A stretch of 64,000 nucleotides of DNA from Affinundibacterium nitidum (GCF_014284155.1 NZ_JACOFZ010000002.1:218613-282612); one strand, 5' to 3'. Numbered from the stretch's first letter, positions 52,488-63,070 are shown. The notes: generated by a model not told the origin, from the sequence alone. Numbers and translations are program-made.

Positions 52488-53442
52488 TCTGAGTCATGAC
52501 GCCACCAAGCCCTATCTGGAAATCTTGCAGGCAGGTGTCCAGTCCACGATACAAGACCTAGGACGTAAAGGAACTCGACATCTAGGCATTGCGCAAGCCG
52601 GCGCGCTCGATGCCCCTTCCCTGAGGCTCGCGAACTATTTGGTCGGTAATGAAGAAAATGCGGCCGGCATTGAAGTCGTGATTGGTCCTGTCGATATTCG
52701 TTTTACCCAATCGACCTGGTTCGCTATTTGCGGGGCAGACTTTACTGCTACCCTAGACGGCAAAGCGATCGCACCCGGTTGGCGCTACCATGCGCAAGCC
52801 GGAGCTGTATTGCGGCTGCGTGGGCCACAGCGCGAATGCCGTGCTTACCTTGCGATCGCTGGCGGTATCATCGTCGAGAATGTACTAGGCGCGAAGGCGA
52901 CCGATCTACAAGCTGAATTTGGCGGATTCCAAGGACGCGCTTTAAGGAAGCAAGACGTATTAGAAATCGGCCATGGTCTCGAGTTCACCAAAAGCATCGG
53001 TGTCCAACAGAGAAAATGGACGCCGGAAATCCGAGCGGTAGTCGGCCCCGAATTCGAGCAATTCAGCAAAAAAGCCCAACAGGACTTTTGGGAACATGCA
53101 TGGAAAGTCAGCAACCAAAGCAATCGCATGGGATATCGTTTACAAGGCAATCGCCTCGATCGCTGCAATAAACAAGATTTGTTTTCGCATGCAGTAATGC
53201 CTGGCGTGGTTCAAGTGCCGCCGAATGGCCAACCAATTGTCTTATTGGCAGATGCGCAAACGACCGGCGGCTATCCACGAATTGCATGCGTTATTCAAGC
53301 AGATTTGTGGAAGTTAGCGCAAACACCTATCGGCAAAAGTTTTTGTTTTATCCGAACCGACTTAGAAACTGCTAGGCGCGCTGCACAACAAGCGCATAAA
53401 GACCTAGAGACCATACGGCAGCATCTTAATCTGTATGCCTAA
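52480..53442 (+). CDS. pxpC: 5-oxoprolinase subunit C
   Basis: A 320-residue protein of the KipA / allophanate-hydrolase subunit 2 family. Diagnostic segments are VQSTIQDLGRKGTRHLG, AGALDAPSLRLANYLVGN and the late QTTGGYPRIACVIQADL. It works with PxpB in the ATP-dependent step. I chose the ATG at 52480 (MPNLSHD), which overlaps the pxpB stop by eight bases; the frame upstream lies within pxpB. The stop overlaps pxpA in the same manner. Confidence 0.95.
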   Translation: MPNLSHDATKPYLEILQAGVQSTIQDLGRKGTRHLGIAQAGALDAPSLRLANYLVGNEENAAGIEVVIGPVDIRFTQSTWFAICGADFTATLDGKAIAPGWRYHAQAGAVLRLRGPQRECRAYLAIAGGIIVENVLGAKATDLQAEFGGFQGRALRKQDVLEIGHGLEFTKSIGVQQRKWTPEIRAVVGPEFEQFSKKAQQDFWEHAWKVSNQSNRMGYRLQGNRLDRCNKQDLFSHAVMPGVVQVPPNGQPIVLLADAQTTGGYPRIACVIQADLWKLAQTPIGKSFCFIRTDLETARRAAQQAHKDLETIRQHLNLYA

Positions 53443-54217
53443 TCTCATACCGACCACACAACAACTTCATATTGATTTAAACGCCGACCTTGGGGAAGGT
53501 AGCGTCAATGAAGAAGCTATTTTGGCTTTGGTAAGTTCTGCCAATATTGCTTGCGGGGGGCACACCGGTGACGAACGGAGTATGCGTCAGGCCCTGCACC
53601 TAGCCAAGCGCTACGGGGTGGCAGTTGGCGCGCACCCAAGTTTTCCCGACCGCGAACATTTTGGTCGTAAGCCTATGCAAATGGCGTCGGAGCAGTTGCT
53701 GCACAGTCTGCAACAACAAATACAAAGTTTAGCCACGATAGCCGCTGAGGTTGAGATACCGTTGACGCATATCAAACCGCATGGGGCTTTGTATAATCAA
53801 GCTGCATCCGATCCCCAATTGGCAGAACTCATAATCGAGTTAATACTCAGCTCAGGAAACATTTACAAACTATTCGTACTAGCTGGGAGCAAACTCGCCA
53901 CACGAGCTCGTACTGCGGGAATTGACGTGATTGAGGAAGCGTTTGCCGATCGGCGTTATCGCAGGGATGGCTCACTGGTACCGAGAAATATGGAAGGTGC
54001 CGTCATCGAATTTATTCCCGATGCCATACAGCAAAGTCTAGATTTAATTCAAACAAATCGTATTCAAAGTATTGAACAAGAGCCCATAACAATGCATGCG
54101 CAAACGCTATGTGTACATGGCGATGGTGCTCATGCACTAAGCTTGATTCGCCAACTGAAATTTGCTTTTGCGGATCAACAGATTCAAATTCACTCCTATC
54201 TCACTTCACCTACTTGA
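53435..54217 (+). CDS. pxpA: 5-oxoprolinase subunit A
   Basis: A 260-residue LamB/YcsF-family protein, the third part of the 5-oxoprolinase. The N-terminal DLNADLGEG (14-22), NIACGGHTGDERSM, the GAHPSFPDREHFGR loop and HIKPHGALYN are the family hallmarks. The start MPNLIPT overlaps the pxpC stop by eight bases (ATGCCTAA). Order here is B-C-A; many bacteria have other orders. Confidence 0.96.
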   Translation: MPNLIPTTQQLHIDLNADLGEGSVNEEAILALVSSANIACGGHTGDERSMRQALHLAKRYGVAVGAHPSFPDREHFGRKPMQMASEQLLHSLQQQIQSLATIAAEVEIPLTHIKPHGALYNQAASDPQLAELIIELILSSGNIYKLFVLAGSKLATRARTAGIDVIEEAFADRRYRRDGSLVPRNMEGAVIEFIPDAIQQSLDLIQTNRIQSIEQEPITMHAQTLCVHGDGAHALSLIRQLKFAFADQQIQIHSYLTSPT

Positions 54218-54229
54218 TCGACCCGAAAA

Positions 54230-54949
54230 ATGGACAGCGCCCTATTTTTGCCACTGATTGGAATACCAATCATCGTTTTTGGATTTGCCTTTCGCTTCAA
54301 CCCCTTGCTAGTCGTTATTGGTGCGGGTCTCGCAACTGGTCTTGCGGTTGGCATGGATTTCATCGCGCTACTAGAAACTTTCGGTGAAAAGTTTATGAAT
54401 AGCCGTCAGATTGCCAGTGTAGTGTTAATCTTTCCGGTCATTGCCTTACTTGAGCGGTATGGATTAAAAGAGCGTGCACAATCCTGGATTCGAAGTATTC
54501 GTAGTGCAACAACTGGACGAATATTTATGCTGTATTTCGTCGTACGCCAATTTACAAGCGCACTAGGTTTAACTAGCCTCGGTGGTCATGCGCAAACTGT
54601 GCGTCCCTTACTTGCCCCCATGGCTGAAGGCGCAGCAATCCATGAATACGGCGATTTACCACCTCATCTACGCGATAAGATTGCCGCACATGCCGCCGCT
54701 TGTGACAACGTTGCCTTATTTTTCGGTGAGGATATTTTTATTGCCTTTGGTGCCGTGCTGTTAATGACCAATTTTCTGAAAGAAAATGGTATCAACCATG
54801 TCGAGCCTTTGAGCATCGGTTTATGGGCCATTCCCACAGCTATTTGTGCTCTATTGATACACCTATTTCGCCTCTCGCTACTAGACGCCAGGATCGCCAA
54901 GGACATTGCTCTATGGCGTCAGCAACAAAATGTGGGAGCGCACACATGA
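54230..54949 (+). CDS. DUF969 family membrane protein
   Basis: A 239-residue inner-membrane protein with about six hydrophobic segments, beginning FLPLIGIPIIVFGFAFRFNPLLVVIGAG. It matches what I know of the DUF969 family (for example the HAQTVRPLLAPMAEGAA segment). DUF969 and DUF979 proteins occur as neighbouring genes, often with pcp and pyroglutamate genes, so together they may form a two-part transporter for 5-oxoproline or a related acid. That role is inferred. It lies 12 bases after pxpA and overlaps the DUF979 gene by four bases (ATGA). Confidence 0.82.
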   Translation: MDSALFLPLIGIPIIVFGFAFRFNPLLVVIGAGLATGLAVGMDFIALLETFGEKFMNSRQIASVVLIFPVIALLERYGLKERAQSWIRSIRSATTGRIFMLYFVVRQFTSALGLTSLGGHAQTVRPLLAPMAEGAAIHEYGDLPPHLRDKIAAHAAACDNVALFFGEDIFIAFGAVLLMTNFLKENGINHVEPLSIGLWAIPTAICALLIHLFRLSLLDARIAKDIALWRQQQNVGAHT

Positions 54950-55935
54950 ACACCCTACAAAGCTGGATCAGCATCGACGTCGTGTTCTATTTGGTCGGTG
55001 CTTTATTGATGGCCGTCGCTATCTTAAACGCCGTCGACAAAAGTAACCCTAAGCGTTACACCACGGCATTATTTTGGTTCTTGTTTAGTCTTGGCTTTTT
55101 GTTTGGTGATCTGATGATTCTTATGCTGGGCAAACAAATCACCTATCGCATTATTGGCTGTATCGTGATGATGTTGGCGCTGCTAGCGGGGGCCAATTTG
55201 CTTGGAGCAAGTCAAACGAAGAATGACCATACTGAACTCAAACATGAATCAGCAGAACGATTAGGCAATAAGCTATTCCTGCCTGCGATCCTGATTCCCG
55301 TCATCACGGTTTTACTGACATTACTAGGTAAGAATATATCCGTTGCGGGCCTGCCCCTGCTTGATCCCAAGAATTTGAGCCTAGCGTGTTTAGCTTTGGC
55401 TTGCTTTCTGAGTCTAACTGCAGCGTGCTTGATGACCAAAGGCACCCCATTAGATTCAGTCAAAGAAGCACGCCGTTTAGTCGATGCCGTGGGTTGGGCT
55501 TTGATTTTGCCAATGATGTTGGCCATGTTAGGCGGCGTATTTGTTGTCGCCAAGACTGGTATCTCCATCCAAACCTTAGTCAGTGCAATGGTGAATCCCG
55601 ATAGTCGCATCACACTCATTATTATTTATGCGCTTGGGATGGCGCTGTTTACCATGGTCATGGGAAACGCATTTGCAGCATTCCCTGTAATGGCGGCAGG
55701 AATTGCCCTTCCTTTTTTGATCGTGCATCACCATGCTAATCCAGCGCCACTGGTCGCACTCGGAATGCTGTCTGGTTACTGCGGTACCTTGATGACGCCG
55801 ATGGCGGCCAATTTCAATATTGTGCCTGCTGCGCTGTTGGAACTGAAGGATAAATATCAAATCATTCGTTACCAAATACCGACTGCAATCGGCGTTTTGA
55901 TCTGTAACATCCTACTCATGATCGTGTTGGTTTAA
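54946..55935 (+). CDS. DUF979 family membrane protein
   Basis: A 329-residue inner-membrane protein with about ten hydrophobic segments. It matches the DUF979 family by its length, its N-terminal membrane segments and its late GYCGTLMTPMAANFNIVPAALLELKDKY segment (in two parts). The motif MGNAFAAFPVMAAGIALP lies in a re-entrant-like region, as in ion-transporter families. I chose the ATG at 54946, which overlaps the DUF969 stop; the longer frame runs inside that gene. Paired with DUF969 and flanked by pxpA and pcp, it is a candidate pyroglutamate permease component. Confidence 0.82.
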   Translation: MNTLQSWISIDVVFYLVGALLMAVAILNAVDKSNPKRYTTALFWFLFSLGFLFGDLMILMLGKQITYRIIGCIVMMLALLAGANLLGASQTKNDHTELKHESAERLGNKLFLPAILIPVITVLLTLLGKNISVAGLPLLDPKNLSLACLALACFLSLTAACLMTKGTPLDSVKEARRLVDAVGWALILPMMLAMLGGVFVVAKTGISIQTLVSAMVNPDSRITLIIIYALGMALFTMVMGNAFAAFPVMAAGIALPFLIVHHHANPAPLVALGMLSGYCGTLMTPMAANFNIVPAALLELKDKYQIIRYQIPTAIGVLICNILLMIVLV

Positions 55936-55948
55936 TTTTCCACAAACT

Positions 55949-56599
55949 ATGGCAACTATTCTACTCACAGGCTTTGCGCCATTTAACCAAGAGAAAACCA
56001 ATCCATCTTGGCAAGCGGTAAAACAGTTTGAAGGAAAAGCTACGCAAGACGGAAGTCAAATCCATGTGGCAGAGCTACCTTGTGAATTTGGCCGTGCGAA
56101 CGAAGTTTTAATTAATCTTATTCAGCAGACAAAGGCCGATACGGTCATTTGTCTTGGGCAAGCGGGCGGTCGCCCAGAGATCAGTGTTGAGCGCGTTGCG
56201 ATCAATATTGATGATGCCCGTATCCCTGACAATGCAGGGATACAACCAATTGATCAGCCCATACAAGCGGTCGGGCAAAACGCCTATTTTAGTTCCTTAC
56301 CAATCAAGGCAATTGTCCACAATCTAAGACAAAACAACATTCCGGCCCAGGTGTCACAGACTGCTGGCACCTTTGTTTGCAACCACGTGTTTTACGGTTT
56401 GATGCATTACGCTGAAACTCATCACCACATTAAGCGGGCGGGTTTCATTCACATCCCCTATTTGCCTGAACAAGCCGTCAACCATGCAGGAGCCCCCAGC
56501 ATGTCGCTCGAAACTCTACTAAACAGCATCAAAATCACTCTAGAGGTCTGCACTAAACAAGGACAGGATTTGGCTCTTACTGGTGGCAGCCTCGACTAA
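55949..56599 (+). CDS. pcp: Pyroglutamyl-peptidase I
   Basis: A 216-residue cytosolic cysteine peptidase (C15) that removes N-terminal pyroglutamate from peptides. The catalytic triad is visible at Glu81 (PEISVERVA), Cys144 (GTFVCNHVFYG) and His168 (FIHIPYLPEQ), matching the family positions 80/143/167. The N-terminus ILLTGFAPF is typical. It follows DUF979 by 13 bases and supplies the pyroglutamate that PxpABC would open to glutamate. Last gene of the operon. Confidence 0.97.
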   Translation: MATILLTGFAPFNQEKTNPSWQAVKQFEGKATQDGSQIHVAELPCEFGRANEVLINLIQQTKADTVICLGQAGGRPEISVERVAINIDDARIPDNAGIQPIDQPIQAVGQNAYFSSLPIKAIVHNLRQNNIPAQVSQTAGTFVCNHVFYGLMHYAETHHHIKRAGFIHIPYLPEQAVNHAGAPSMSLETLLNSIKITLEVCTKQGQDLALTGGSLD

Positions 56600-56940
56600 C
56601 AATTGCCTTATAGGCAAGTTCAAATGTGATGTTTTTTGGAAACTAATTTCCCAATTGAACGTTTTTTAATGCAAGGACACAAAAAACTTGTTTAAAATCA
56701 TTCATAACAATTTCGCCAGCAGCATAATCCAGCGGTATCGAGTGATCGAGGTCCGTGCCGGATGCCTATCGAATTGACAATTTAGCTGACTGGGGATCGG
56801 TAGCACGGAATTTGAAGTAAATCGAATAGCAGCAGAGTACGAACATCATTGTTCACAGGTGTAACTATCGGCAAACAAAAAGCTCAAGCCGAATGATGCA
56901 CTCATTGACTCGTAAGACACATCAATCAGGATGGGTAACT
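56600..56940. other. Intergenic region between pcp and the methyl-accepting protein
   Basis: A 341-base gap. A small hairpin TTGCC-ttata-GGCAA lies just after pcp and could be a weak terminator. A TTGACA hexamer at about 56775 has no good -10 at normal spacing. No riboswitch or gene is visible. In the frame of the downstream gene, codons from 56893 on are open but the ATG at 56941 is preferred. Confidence 0.4.
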
Positions 56941-58092
56941 ATGCAAAAAGATTTTTTTCGTCAACCCGTTTTTGCTTATGCCAGTGGCGGAGCAATTTGC
57001 CTACTTTCTCTCATCCTCGCTTGGCAGCATCCCAGCTTCATCAGTTTTGGGCTTTTCTTTTTGATCACTATCAGTTGTGTTTTGTTGGTCACCACGCTTC
57101 TGCGGAGTATGGCAGTACAAGAGAGCCTAGAAATTGATGACGACAGCCTGCAACGCGATGCCGAATTAGCCCATCGCCTGAGCGAATTACTACAAAACAT
57201 TTTACCTTTGTGGAATTCACATGTGGAAACGGTAAAAACCCACTCCGAGCAGTCTGTGCAGCAATTGATCCTAAGTTTCTCTTCAATGGTCAATGAATTC
57301 GACAAGGCCGGTTTCGGAGGTGTCAGCAATGTCGAATTAAACGCGGCAAAAAATTCCGATGCAACCATTACTCTGCTACAACTGTGTAAAAAAGAATTAG
57401 CTCCGGTGATTAATTCCTTATCGCAAATGATCGATAGCAAAGATGAACTACTCAACTGTATTCGTGACCTCGCGAAATCCACTGCTGACATGAACAATAT
57501 GGCCCATGAAGTTGGGCAAATCGCTGCACAGACAAACCTGTTGGCGATTAATGCTGCGATCGAAGCAGCGCGCGTCGGCATCCAAGGCCGCGGTTTTGCC
57601 GTCGTTGCTGACGAAGTTCGCAAACTTTCCCAACTGTCTGCGGAAACCGGCAAACGCATGGGTGAACGTGTCAACCATATCTCTGCTGTGATGAAGGTCG
57701 CGCTTAGTGCAGCCGATCGATCTGCAATTCAAGACAAGAGAGTACTCGAGGTCTCAGGTGCGGTTGTGCGGGACGTTCTGTCCCATGTCGAAACTATGGG
57801 CGATGCGGCGCAACAAATGCGTCATCACGGCAATGTCATTCGAAGTGATATTGAAGACCTACTCGTGACGCTACAATTTCAAGATCGTATCAGCCAAATT
57901 TTGGAAGTAGTGAAGAGAGATATCGCCAAGTTAGAAAAGACAGCCGCCGAATTTAACCAAGGCAATTTCCCTGAAACCGCAGTTTGGTTAGAAGAGTTGA
58001 AGAACACCTACACCATGAATGACGAGCATCGCAGCCACGGCTCAAGTGGTGCAGCAGCAGCGAACAATGATTCAGAGATCACTTTCTTCTGA
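56941..58092 (+). CDS. Methyl-accepting chemotaxis-type protein with minimal sensor
   Basis: A 383-residue protein. Two closely spaced membrane helices (about 9-27 and 33-52) leave almost no periplasmic domain. There is no HAMP domain visible. The cytoplasmic part carries the MCP signalling hairpin: VGQIAAQTNLLAINAAIEAARVG as two segments, then GRGFAVVADEVRKLSQ. The C-terminal helix (LLVTLQFQDRISQILEVV) resembles that of short MCPs. The ATG at 56941 has AGGA 9 bases ahead; an in-frame ATG at 56893 would add 16 residues. It may respond to membrane or cytoplasmic state rather than a periplasmic ligand. It lies just before the large signalling protein. Confidence 0.88.
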   Translation: MQKDFFRQPVFAYASGGAICLLSLILAWQHPSFISFGLFFLITISCVLLVTTLLRSMAVQESLEIDDDSLQRDAELAHRLSELLQNILPLWNSHVETVKTHSEQSVQQLILSFSSMVNEFDKAGFGGVSNVELNAAKNSDATITLLQLCKKELAPVINSLSQMIDSKDELLNCIRDLAKSTADMNNMAHEVGQIAAQTNLLAINAAIEAARVGIQGRGFAVVADEVRKLSQLSAETGKRMGERVNHISAVMKVALSAADRSAIQDKRVLEVSGAVVRDVLSHVETMGDAAQQMRHHGNVIRSDIEDLLVTLQFQDRISQILEVVKRDIAKLEKTAAEFNQGNFPETAVWLEELKNTYTMNDEHRSHGSSGAAAANNDSEITFF

Positions 58093-58198
58093 TAGATGAA
58101 AAGACCGGAGTCATCGAACGCGATAGCAATTTCAAAAGGCAATTCGCGTTTTTACTTTTTAGTTACACACTACTAACCTCATCCTATCGGAGTATTGA

Positions 58199-61100
58199 GT
58201 GCTAGAGTCGACCAGCAAACCTAGGATACTGATTGTCGAGGATGACGAATTAGTCGCCATTTTTATCCAACTTAAGCTGGAGCTATTTGGCTATCAAACA
58301 GTCGGCCAAAGTTCGCGCGGTGAAGAAGCTGTTGAATTAGCGGGAAAACTCAAGCCAGATTTGATTCTGATGGATATTCAATTGGCAGGAGAGATGGATG
58401 GCATCACTGCTGCTGAGAAAATTCGCGCTCACTATACCTTGCCCGTTGTTTTCTTAACCGGAAATAAATCAGAATCCGATTTCAAGCGGGCGACACAAGC
58501 CAACGCCTTTGGTTATATTGTTAAGCCATTCTCAGATCAAGAACTACGCGCTGTCATTGAGATGGCGCTCTACAAACATCAAGCTGAAACCAAGTTACAA
58601 ATCAGTGATCTAGCCCTCAAAGCCATTTCGCAAGGCGTGATCATCACTACACCTGACCAGAAAATCATTTCGATCAACGAGGCTTTCACTGAACAAACGG
58701 GTTACAGCTCAAGTGATATTGTCGGATTAACATGCCGCGTTCTGCAAGGCCCTGCAACTAGCCCAGCTAGCAGGCAAGCAATTCGCGACGCGATTATCAA
58801 CGGCAAACCCTATTTTGGTGAGATCCTCAATTATCGAAAAGACGAATCGATGTTCTGGAACGAACTGTCGATCACACCGGCTTTCGATGAACAAGGTCAA
58901 CTTACCCACTTTATTGGTATCACACGTGATATTACGGAACGCAAGAGTACCTTAGAAGCATTGCGCCAAAGTGAGATTGATCTTCTTGAAGCTGAGAAAT
59001 CATCTCACGTAGGGCATTGGATCTGGGATTCTTCGACCAACAAAATCAGTTGGTCCGAGGAGATGAAACGCATTTGGCAGCGAGACCCTGCGGAATTCGA
59101 TGGTGATTTATTTGAAATGATACGTCGCACCGTCTTACCTGAAGACCAAGCGACCGTGATTGGAACATGTAAAGAGGCGTTTGAAGAACGAGAGGAATAC
59201 CTGCCTTTTGAGTATCGTATCTTCTTACCAGATGGTGGGACGCGCAATATTTGGGCGAAAACAGGTCGCAAACAAAAAGATGCTCGCGGAAAAATCACTC
59301 GCTTAACAGGAACGGTACAAGACATCACTGAACGCAAGCGTGCAGAAGAAGAACGTCGTTTAAACGATGCCCGCATGGAACAAGCATTTGGTAGTTCACC
59401 GATCGGTATGGCATTGATCGATATCGAAGGAAAGGTACAACGGGTTAATCGCGTTCTATGCAATATGTTTGGTTATACTGAAGAAGAACTCTTGCGACAT
59501 GACTGGAAGAAGTTTACGCATCCAGATGATCTCAACTCAGATAAACAACTGATACAACAGCTTCTCAAAGGCGAAATCGAAAGCTACGAGATTCACAAGC
59601 GCTACTATCACAAAGACTCAACACTCGTTTGGTTGCAAGGAAATATTTCGCTCGTGCGTGATGCATTCGGCACGCCTGTCAATTTTGTCACACAAATTCA
59701 GGATATTACTCAGCGTCTTACCTACGAAGCGCAACTCAACCAGTTGTCTCAAGCGGTTGAACAGAGTACTGAAGCGATTATCATCACCGACGTGATTGGT
59801 AAGATTGAGTATGTCAATCAGACTTTTGTGAACAAATCAGGTTACGAAAAAGCTGAAGTAATCGGGCGCTACCCCAATATTTTGAATTCGGGTCAAACAC
59901 CAAAAGAAGTTTTCAGTGATTTATGGAAGACGATACGCGCTGGCGATACTTGGAAAGGCGAGCTGATTAACAAACGTAAGGATGGAAGTCTATCGGTCGA
60001 ATATGCGACGATTTCGCCCTTACGTCAAAATGACGGCACCATTACCCATTTCGTCTCGACCCAAGAAGACATTAACGAGAAAAAGAAACTCGGCGAAGAA
60101 CTCGACAAACACAGGCATCATCTTGAAGAGCTCGTTGAAAGTCGCACTGAAGAACTTGCTGTAGCGCGCCAACTTGCAGAAGCGGCCAATCGCGCGAAGA
60201 GCAACTTCATTGCGAATATGAGTCATGAGATCCGCACCCCAATGAACGGCGTATTGGGCATGACCTATTTGGCATTGACCAGCACAACAGATCCAAAATT
60301 ACGCGACTACCTCCAGAAAATTCATTTATCAGGACAGCACCTACTACACATCGTCGATGATATTTTAGATTTCTCGAAAATTGAAGCCGGCAAAATGACC
60401 ATAGAAGGTGTCGACTTTAGCCTAGAAGAGTTGATGAATAAGCTGTCTGCGATTATGAATACGAAAGTCGCAGGACGGCGTTTGAGTCTATCAATGACCA
60501 TTGGATCTGAAGTGCCAATGCACATGCATGGCGACCCGCATCGACTCAGCCAAATTCTCATTAACTACACCAATAACGCGATCAAATTTACCGAGCAAGG
60601 CGAGATCAAGGTAAGGGTTAAGAAAGTGATCGATACGCCTAGCGGTTGGCTGGTGCGTTTCGAAGTGGAAGACCCAGGTATCGGGATGACACCCGAGCAG
60701 CAAAGCAAACTGTTCCAATCTTTCGAACAAGCAGACAGCTCCACCACACGCAAATATGGTGGCACAGGTTTGGGTCTAGCGATTAGCAAACAGCTCGCAA
60801 TTTTGATGGGCGGCGAAGTAGGTGTGATCAGTGAACCTGGAGTCGGTAGCACTTTCTGGTTCACTGCGCTGCTTGAGCAAACGAAGGGACAAGTCATCGA
60901 GAAGGTCGTCGGCAACTCCCCACAAAATGTACTTGCGCGCCTCAAACGAATTAATCAGACCGAACATCCAGTCAGAGTTTTGCTAGTCGACGACAATGAG
61001 TTTAACCAGCAAGTGGGGACTGAATTACTTGAATCAGCAAAATGCTTAGTAAAAGTTGCAGGTGATGGCCAACAGGCCCTCGATTCAATTCACGAAAATG

Positions 61101-63019
61101 AATTTGATTGCGTTTTGATGGATATTCAAATGCCGGTGATGGATGGTTTAGAGGCAACGCGTCGTATCCGTAGCGAACCAAAGTATGCACAATTGCCAGT
61201 GATCGCAATCACGGCCAATGCCATGAATGAAGATCGAATACACTGTCTCTCAGCGGGCATGAATGACTTCATTCCAAAACCATTCGCACCAGATATTTTG
61301 TACGCGACTATTCTGCGTTGGATTAGCGACAGCACTGAGGAAATCATCCTACCTGAAGAGGCGCTTGAACAGGCAGAGGTACCACTGCTTCCAAGTATCA
61401 CCATCGATTTAAGCGTACTCGCGGGCTTAGTTGGCCATGCACCGGACAAAATCGGTAAGTTCGCATTGAAGTTTCTTGATTCAGCCCAGCGCAGCATGCA
61501 GGAAATCAGAGAAGCACGCGAAGCGAATGACCTCACCGGCCTATGCGCACTTGGACACCGACTCAAGTCGAGCGCGCGAACTGTCGGGGCAAGCAAATTT
61601 GCAGATCTCTGTCACGAGCTCGAACAACTCAAGGCGGGAGGTAGCCTCCAAGATGCTGACCAAATTATCGCGGAATTAACGCCGATGTTAGGCACGATAG
61701 AAACCGAGATATCGGCCTATCTCAACCCTGCCGATCCACCTCCAGATATCGTCATCAAACCAGACAAGGCCCGTGTCGATGCAGTAAAGGCGTCAACCCC
61801 AGTAGCCCTCAAGCCAAACATGCATGTCGTGGTATTAGAAGACGACCGCATTGATATGGAGATTGTCTGCACAAGCTTGCGTAAGTTTGGGATCAATCGC
61901 ATCTCAACCTGCACTGACGGCAATCAAGCGTTGGCGGTTGTGCGTACCTATGAACCAGACATCATTATTTGCGATCTGAATATGCCAGGGATGGATGGCA
62001 TTAGTTTCTTGAGATTTGCGGCCGAACATAACTTCTCTGGTGGCGTGATTATTTTGAGTTCAGTCGATCGCAGCGTCATGAAGGCTGCGGAGAACTTAGT
62101 CAAAGCTTATGGACTCCACCTTCTTGCCTCGCTACGAAAGCCTCTCAATGAAGAAGAAATGTTAGAAGCGCTAGCGAAACAAACTCCTTCTAACATCGAA
62201 CATCATCGCATGTCCAAAGTCGCGGTGTTGTCATTACAGGAATTACAAAAAGGCTTTGCTGACGATTGCGTTGAAGTTTTTTATCAACCAAAGATTTCTA
62301 TTGCCACTAAACGTGTAATCGGCGCCGAATGTTTAGCTCGTTGGCGCCATCCTGTGCGGGGCTTGCTCGGCCCTGCTGCCTTCATCTCTGTGATTGAAAC
62401 CCATGGTCTGATCGATATCATGACCAAAATCATTCTTGAGAAGAGCGCAGCTCAATTGCGTAAGTGGTATAACCAAGGCCATCAACTTAAACTTGCTGTC
62501 AATGTCTCCATGGACAATTTGAATCAACTGAATTTACCAGAGGAATTCGAGTCTATTGTGCAAGCGGTGGGCGTCAGACCATCGCAGTTTATTTTGGAAT
62601 TGACAGAAACTCGTTTGATGGAGAATCTCACGGTCAGTCTAGAGATTTTGACTCGTCTGAGATTGAAAGGCTTTGGCCTCTCAATCGATGACTTTGGCAC
62701 AGGGTTCTCGACGATGGAGAACTTAAAGCAACTACCGTTCACAGAACTCAAGGTTGATCGCGCTTTTGTCAATGGCGCAGTACAAGATGAAGCTGCACGT
62801 GCTATTTTGAGTTCAAGCATCCAACTCGGAAAAATATTCCACTTAAATCTCGTTGCCGAAGGTGTCGAGACTCAACAAGATTGGGACTTAATTGCAGACT
62901 CTGGGTGCGATGAAGTACAAGGTTATTTCATCGCTCAGCCTATGCCAGCCGACCAATTTATCGAATGGAAAATCGAATGGGAGAAAAAAATGCGCCGTGA
63001 AGGGCAACGCCCGACTTAG
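58199..63019 (+). CDS. Hybrid histidine kinase - EAL fusion with LOV-like PAS domain
   Basis: A 1606-residue soluble protein with no membrane helix. Domains in order: receiver (Asp59), LOV-like PAS (about 135-250, Cys179), PAS (about 265-385), PAS (about 390-510), PAS (about 515-635), HisKA (His676 in [10 protein letters not shown]), HATPase (about 780-895, with DPGIGM and [11 protein letters not shown]), receiver (Asp975), Hpt (His1120 in [13 protein letters not shown]), receiver (Asp1259) and EAL (about 1345-1600). The EAL motif reads ECL, but Glu is kept, as are NVS, ELTE, IDDFGTG, KVD and AEGVE, so phosphodiesterase activity is likely. The start is GTG with CGGAG 7 bases upstream. It resembles VieS and VieA fused; a free receiver gene follows after 51 bases. 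Confidence 0.9.
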   Translation: MLESTSKPRILIVEDDELVAIFIQLKLELFGYQTVGQSSRGEEAVELAGKLKPDLILMDIQLAGEMDGITAAEKIRAHYTLPVVFLTGNKSESDFKRATQANAFGYIVKPFSDQELRAVIEMALYKHQAETKLQISDLALKAISQGVIITTPDQKIISINEAFTEQTGYSSSDIVGLTCRVLQGPATSPASRQAIRDAIINGKPYFGEILNYRKDESMFWNELSITPAFDEQGQLTHFIGITRDITERKSTLEALRQSEIDLLEAEKSSHVGHWIWDSSTNKISWSEEMKRIWQRDPAEFDGDLFEMIRRTVLPEDQATVIGTCKEAFEEREEYLPFEYRIFLPDGGTRNIWAKTGRKQKDARGKITRLTGTVQDITERKRAEEERRLNDARMEQAFGSSPIGMALIDIEGKVQRVNRVLCNMFGYTEEELLRHDWKKFTHPDDLNSDKQLIQQLLKGEIESYEIHKRYYHKDSTLVWLQGNISLVRDAFGTPVNFVTQIQDITQRLTYEAQLNQLSQAVEQSTEAIIITDVIGKIEYVNQTFVNKSGYEKAEVIGRYPNILNSGQTPKEVFSDLWKTIRAGDTWKGELINKRKDGSLSVEYATISPLRQNDGTITHFVSTQEDINEKKKLGEELDKHRHHLEELVESRTEELAVARQLAEAANRAKSNFIANMSHEIRTPMNGVLGMTYLALTSTTDPKLRDYLQKIHLSGQHLLHIVDDILDFSKIEAGKMTIEGVDFSLEELMNKLSAIMNTKVAGRRLSLSMTIGSEVPMHMHGDPHRLSQILINYTNNAIKFTEQGEIKVRVKKVIDTPSGWLVRFEVEDPGIGMTPEQQSKLFQSFEQADSSTTRKYGGTGLGLAISKQLAILMGGEVGVISEPGVGSTFWFTALLEQTKGQVIEKVVGNSPQNVLARLKRINQTEHPVRVLLVDDNEFNQQVGTELLESAKCLVKVAGDGQQALDSIHENEFDCVLMDIQMPVMDGLEATRRIRSEPKYAQLPVIAITANAMNEDRIHCLSAGMNDFIPKPFAPDILYATILRWISDSTEEIILPEEALEQAEVPLLPSITIDLSVLAGLVGHAPDKIGKFALKFLDSAQRSMQEIREAREANDLTGLCALGHRLKSSARTVGASKFADLCHELEQLKAGGSLQDADQIIAELTPMLGTIETEISAYLNPADPPPDIVIKPDKARVDAVKASTPVALKPNMHVVVLEDDRIDMEIVCTSLRKFGINRISTCTDGNQALAVVRTYEPDIIICDLNMPGMDGISFLRFAAEHNFSGGVIILSSVDRSVMKAAENLVKAYGLHLLASLRKPLNEEEMLEALAKQTPSNIEHHRMSKVAVLSLQELQKGFADDCVEVFYQPKISIATKRVIGAECLARWRHPVRGLLGPAAFISVIETHGLIDIMTKIILEKSAAQLRKWYNQGHQLKLAVNVSMDNLNQLNLPEEFESIVQAVGVRPSQFILELTETRLMENLTVSLEILTRLRLKGFGLSIDDFGTGFSTMENLKQLPFTELKVDRAFVNGAVQDEAARAILSSSIQLGKIFHLNLVAEGVETQQDWDLIADSGCDEVQGYFIAQPMPADQFIEWKIEWEKKMRREGQRPT

Positions 63020-63070
63020 AGCGCTAAAGTAATACCATCAATTTAATCTCTTTTTGAAGGACGATGAAAC

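Noticed and set aside
56600-56940. Possible cyclic-di-GMP riboswitch ahead of the signalling genes
   Set aside because: None of the conserved GEMM core elements could be found in the leader.
56976-57674. Open frame of 232 codons antisense to the methyl-accepting protein gene
   Set aside because: Ser/Arg/Cys-rich shadow of a low-complexity coiled-coil gene; no start signal.
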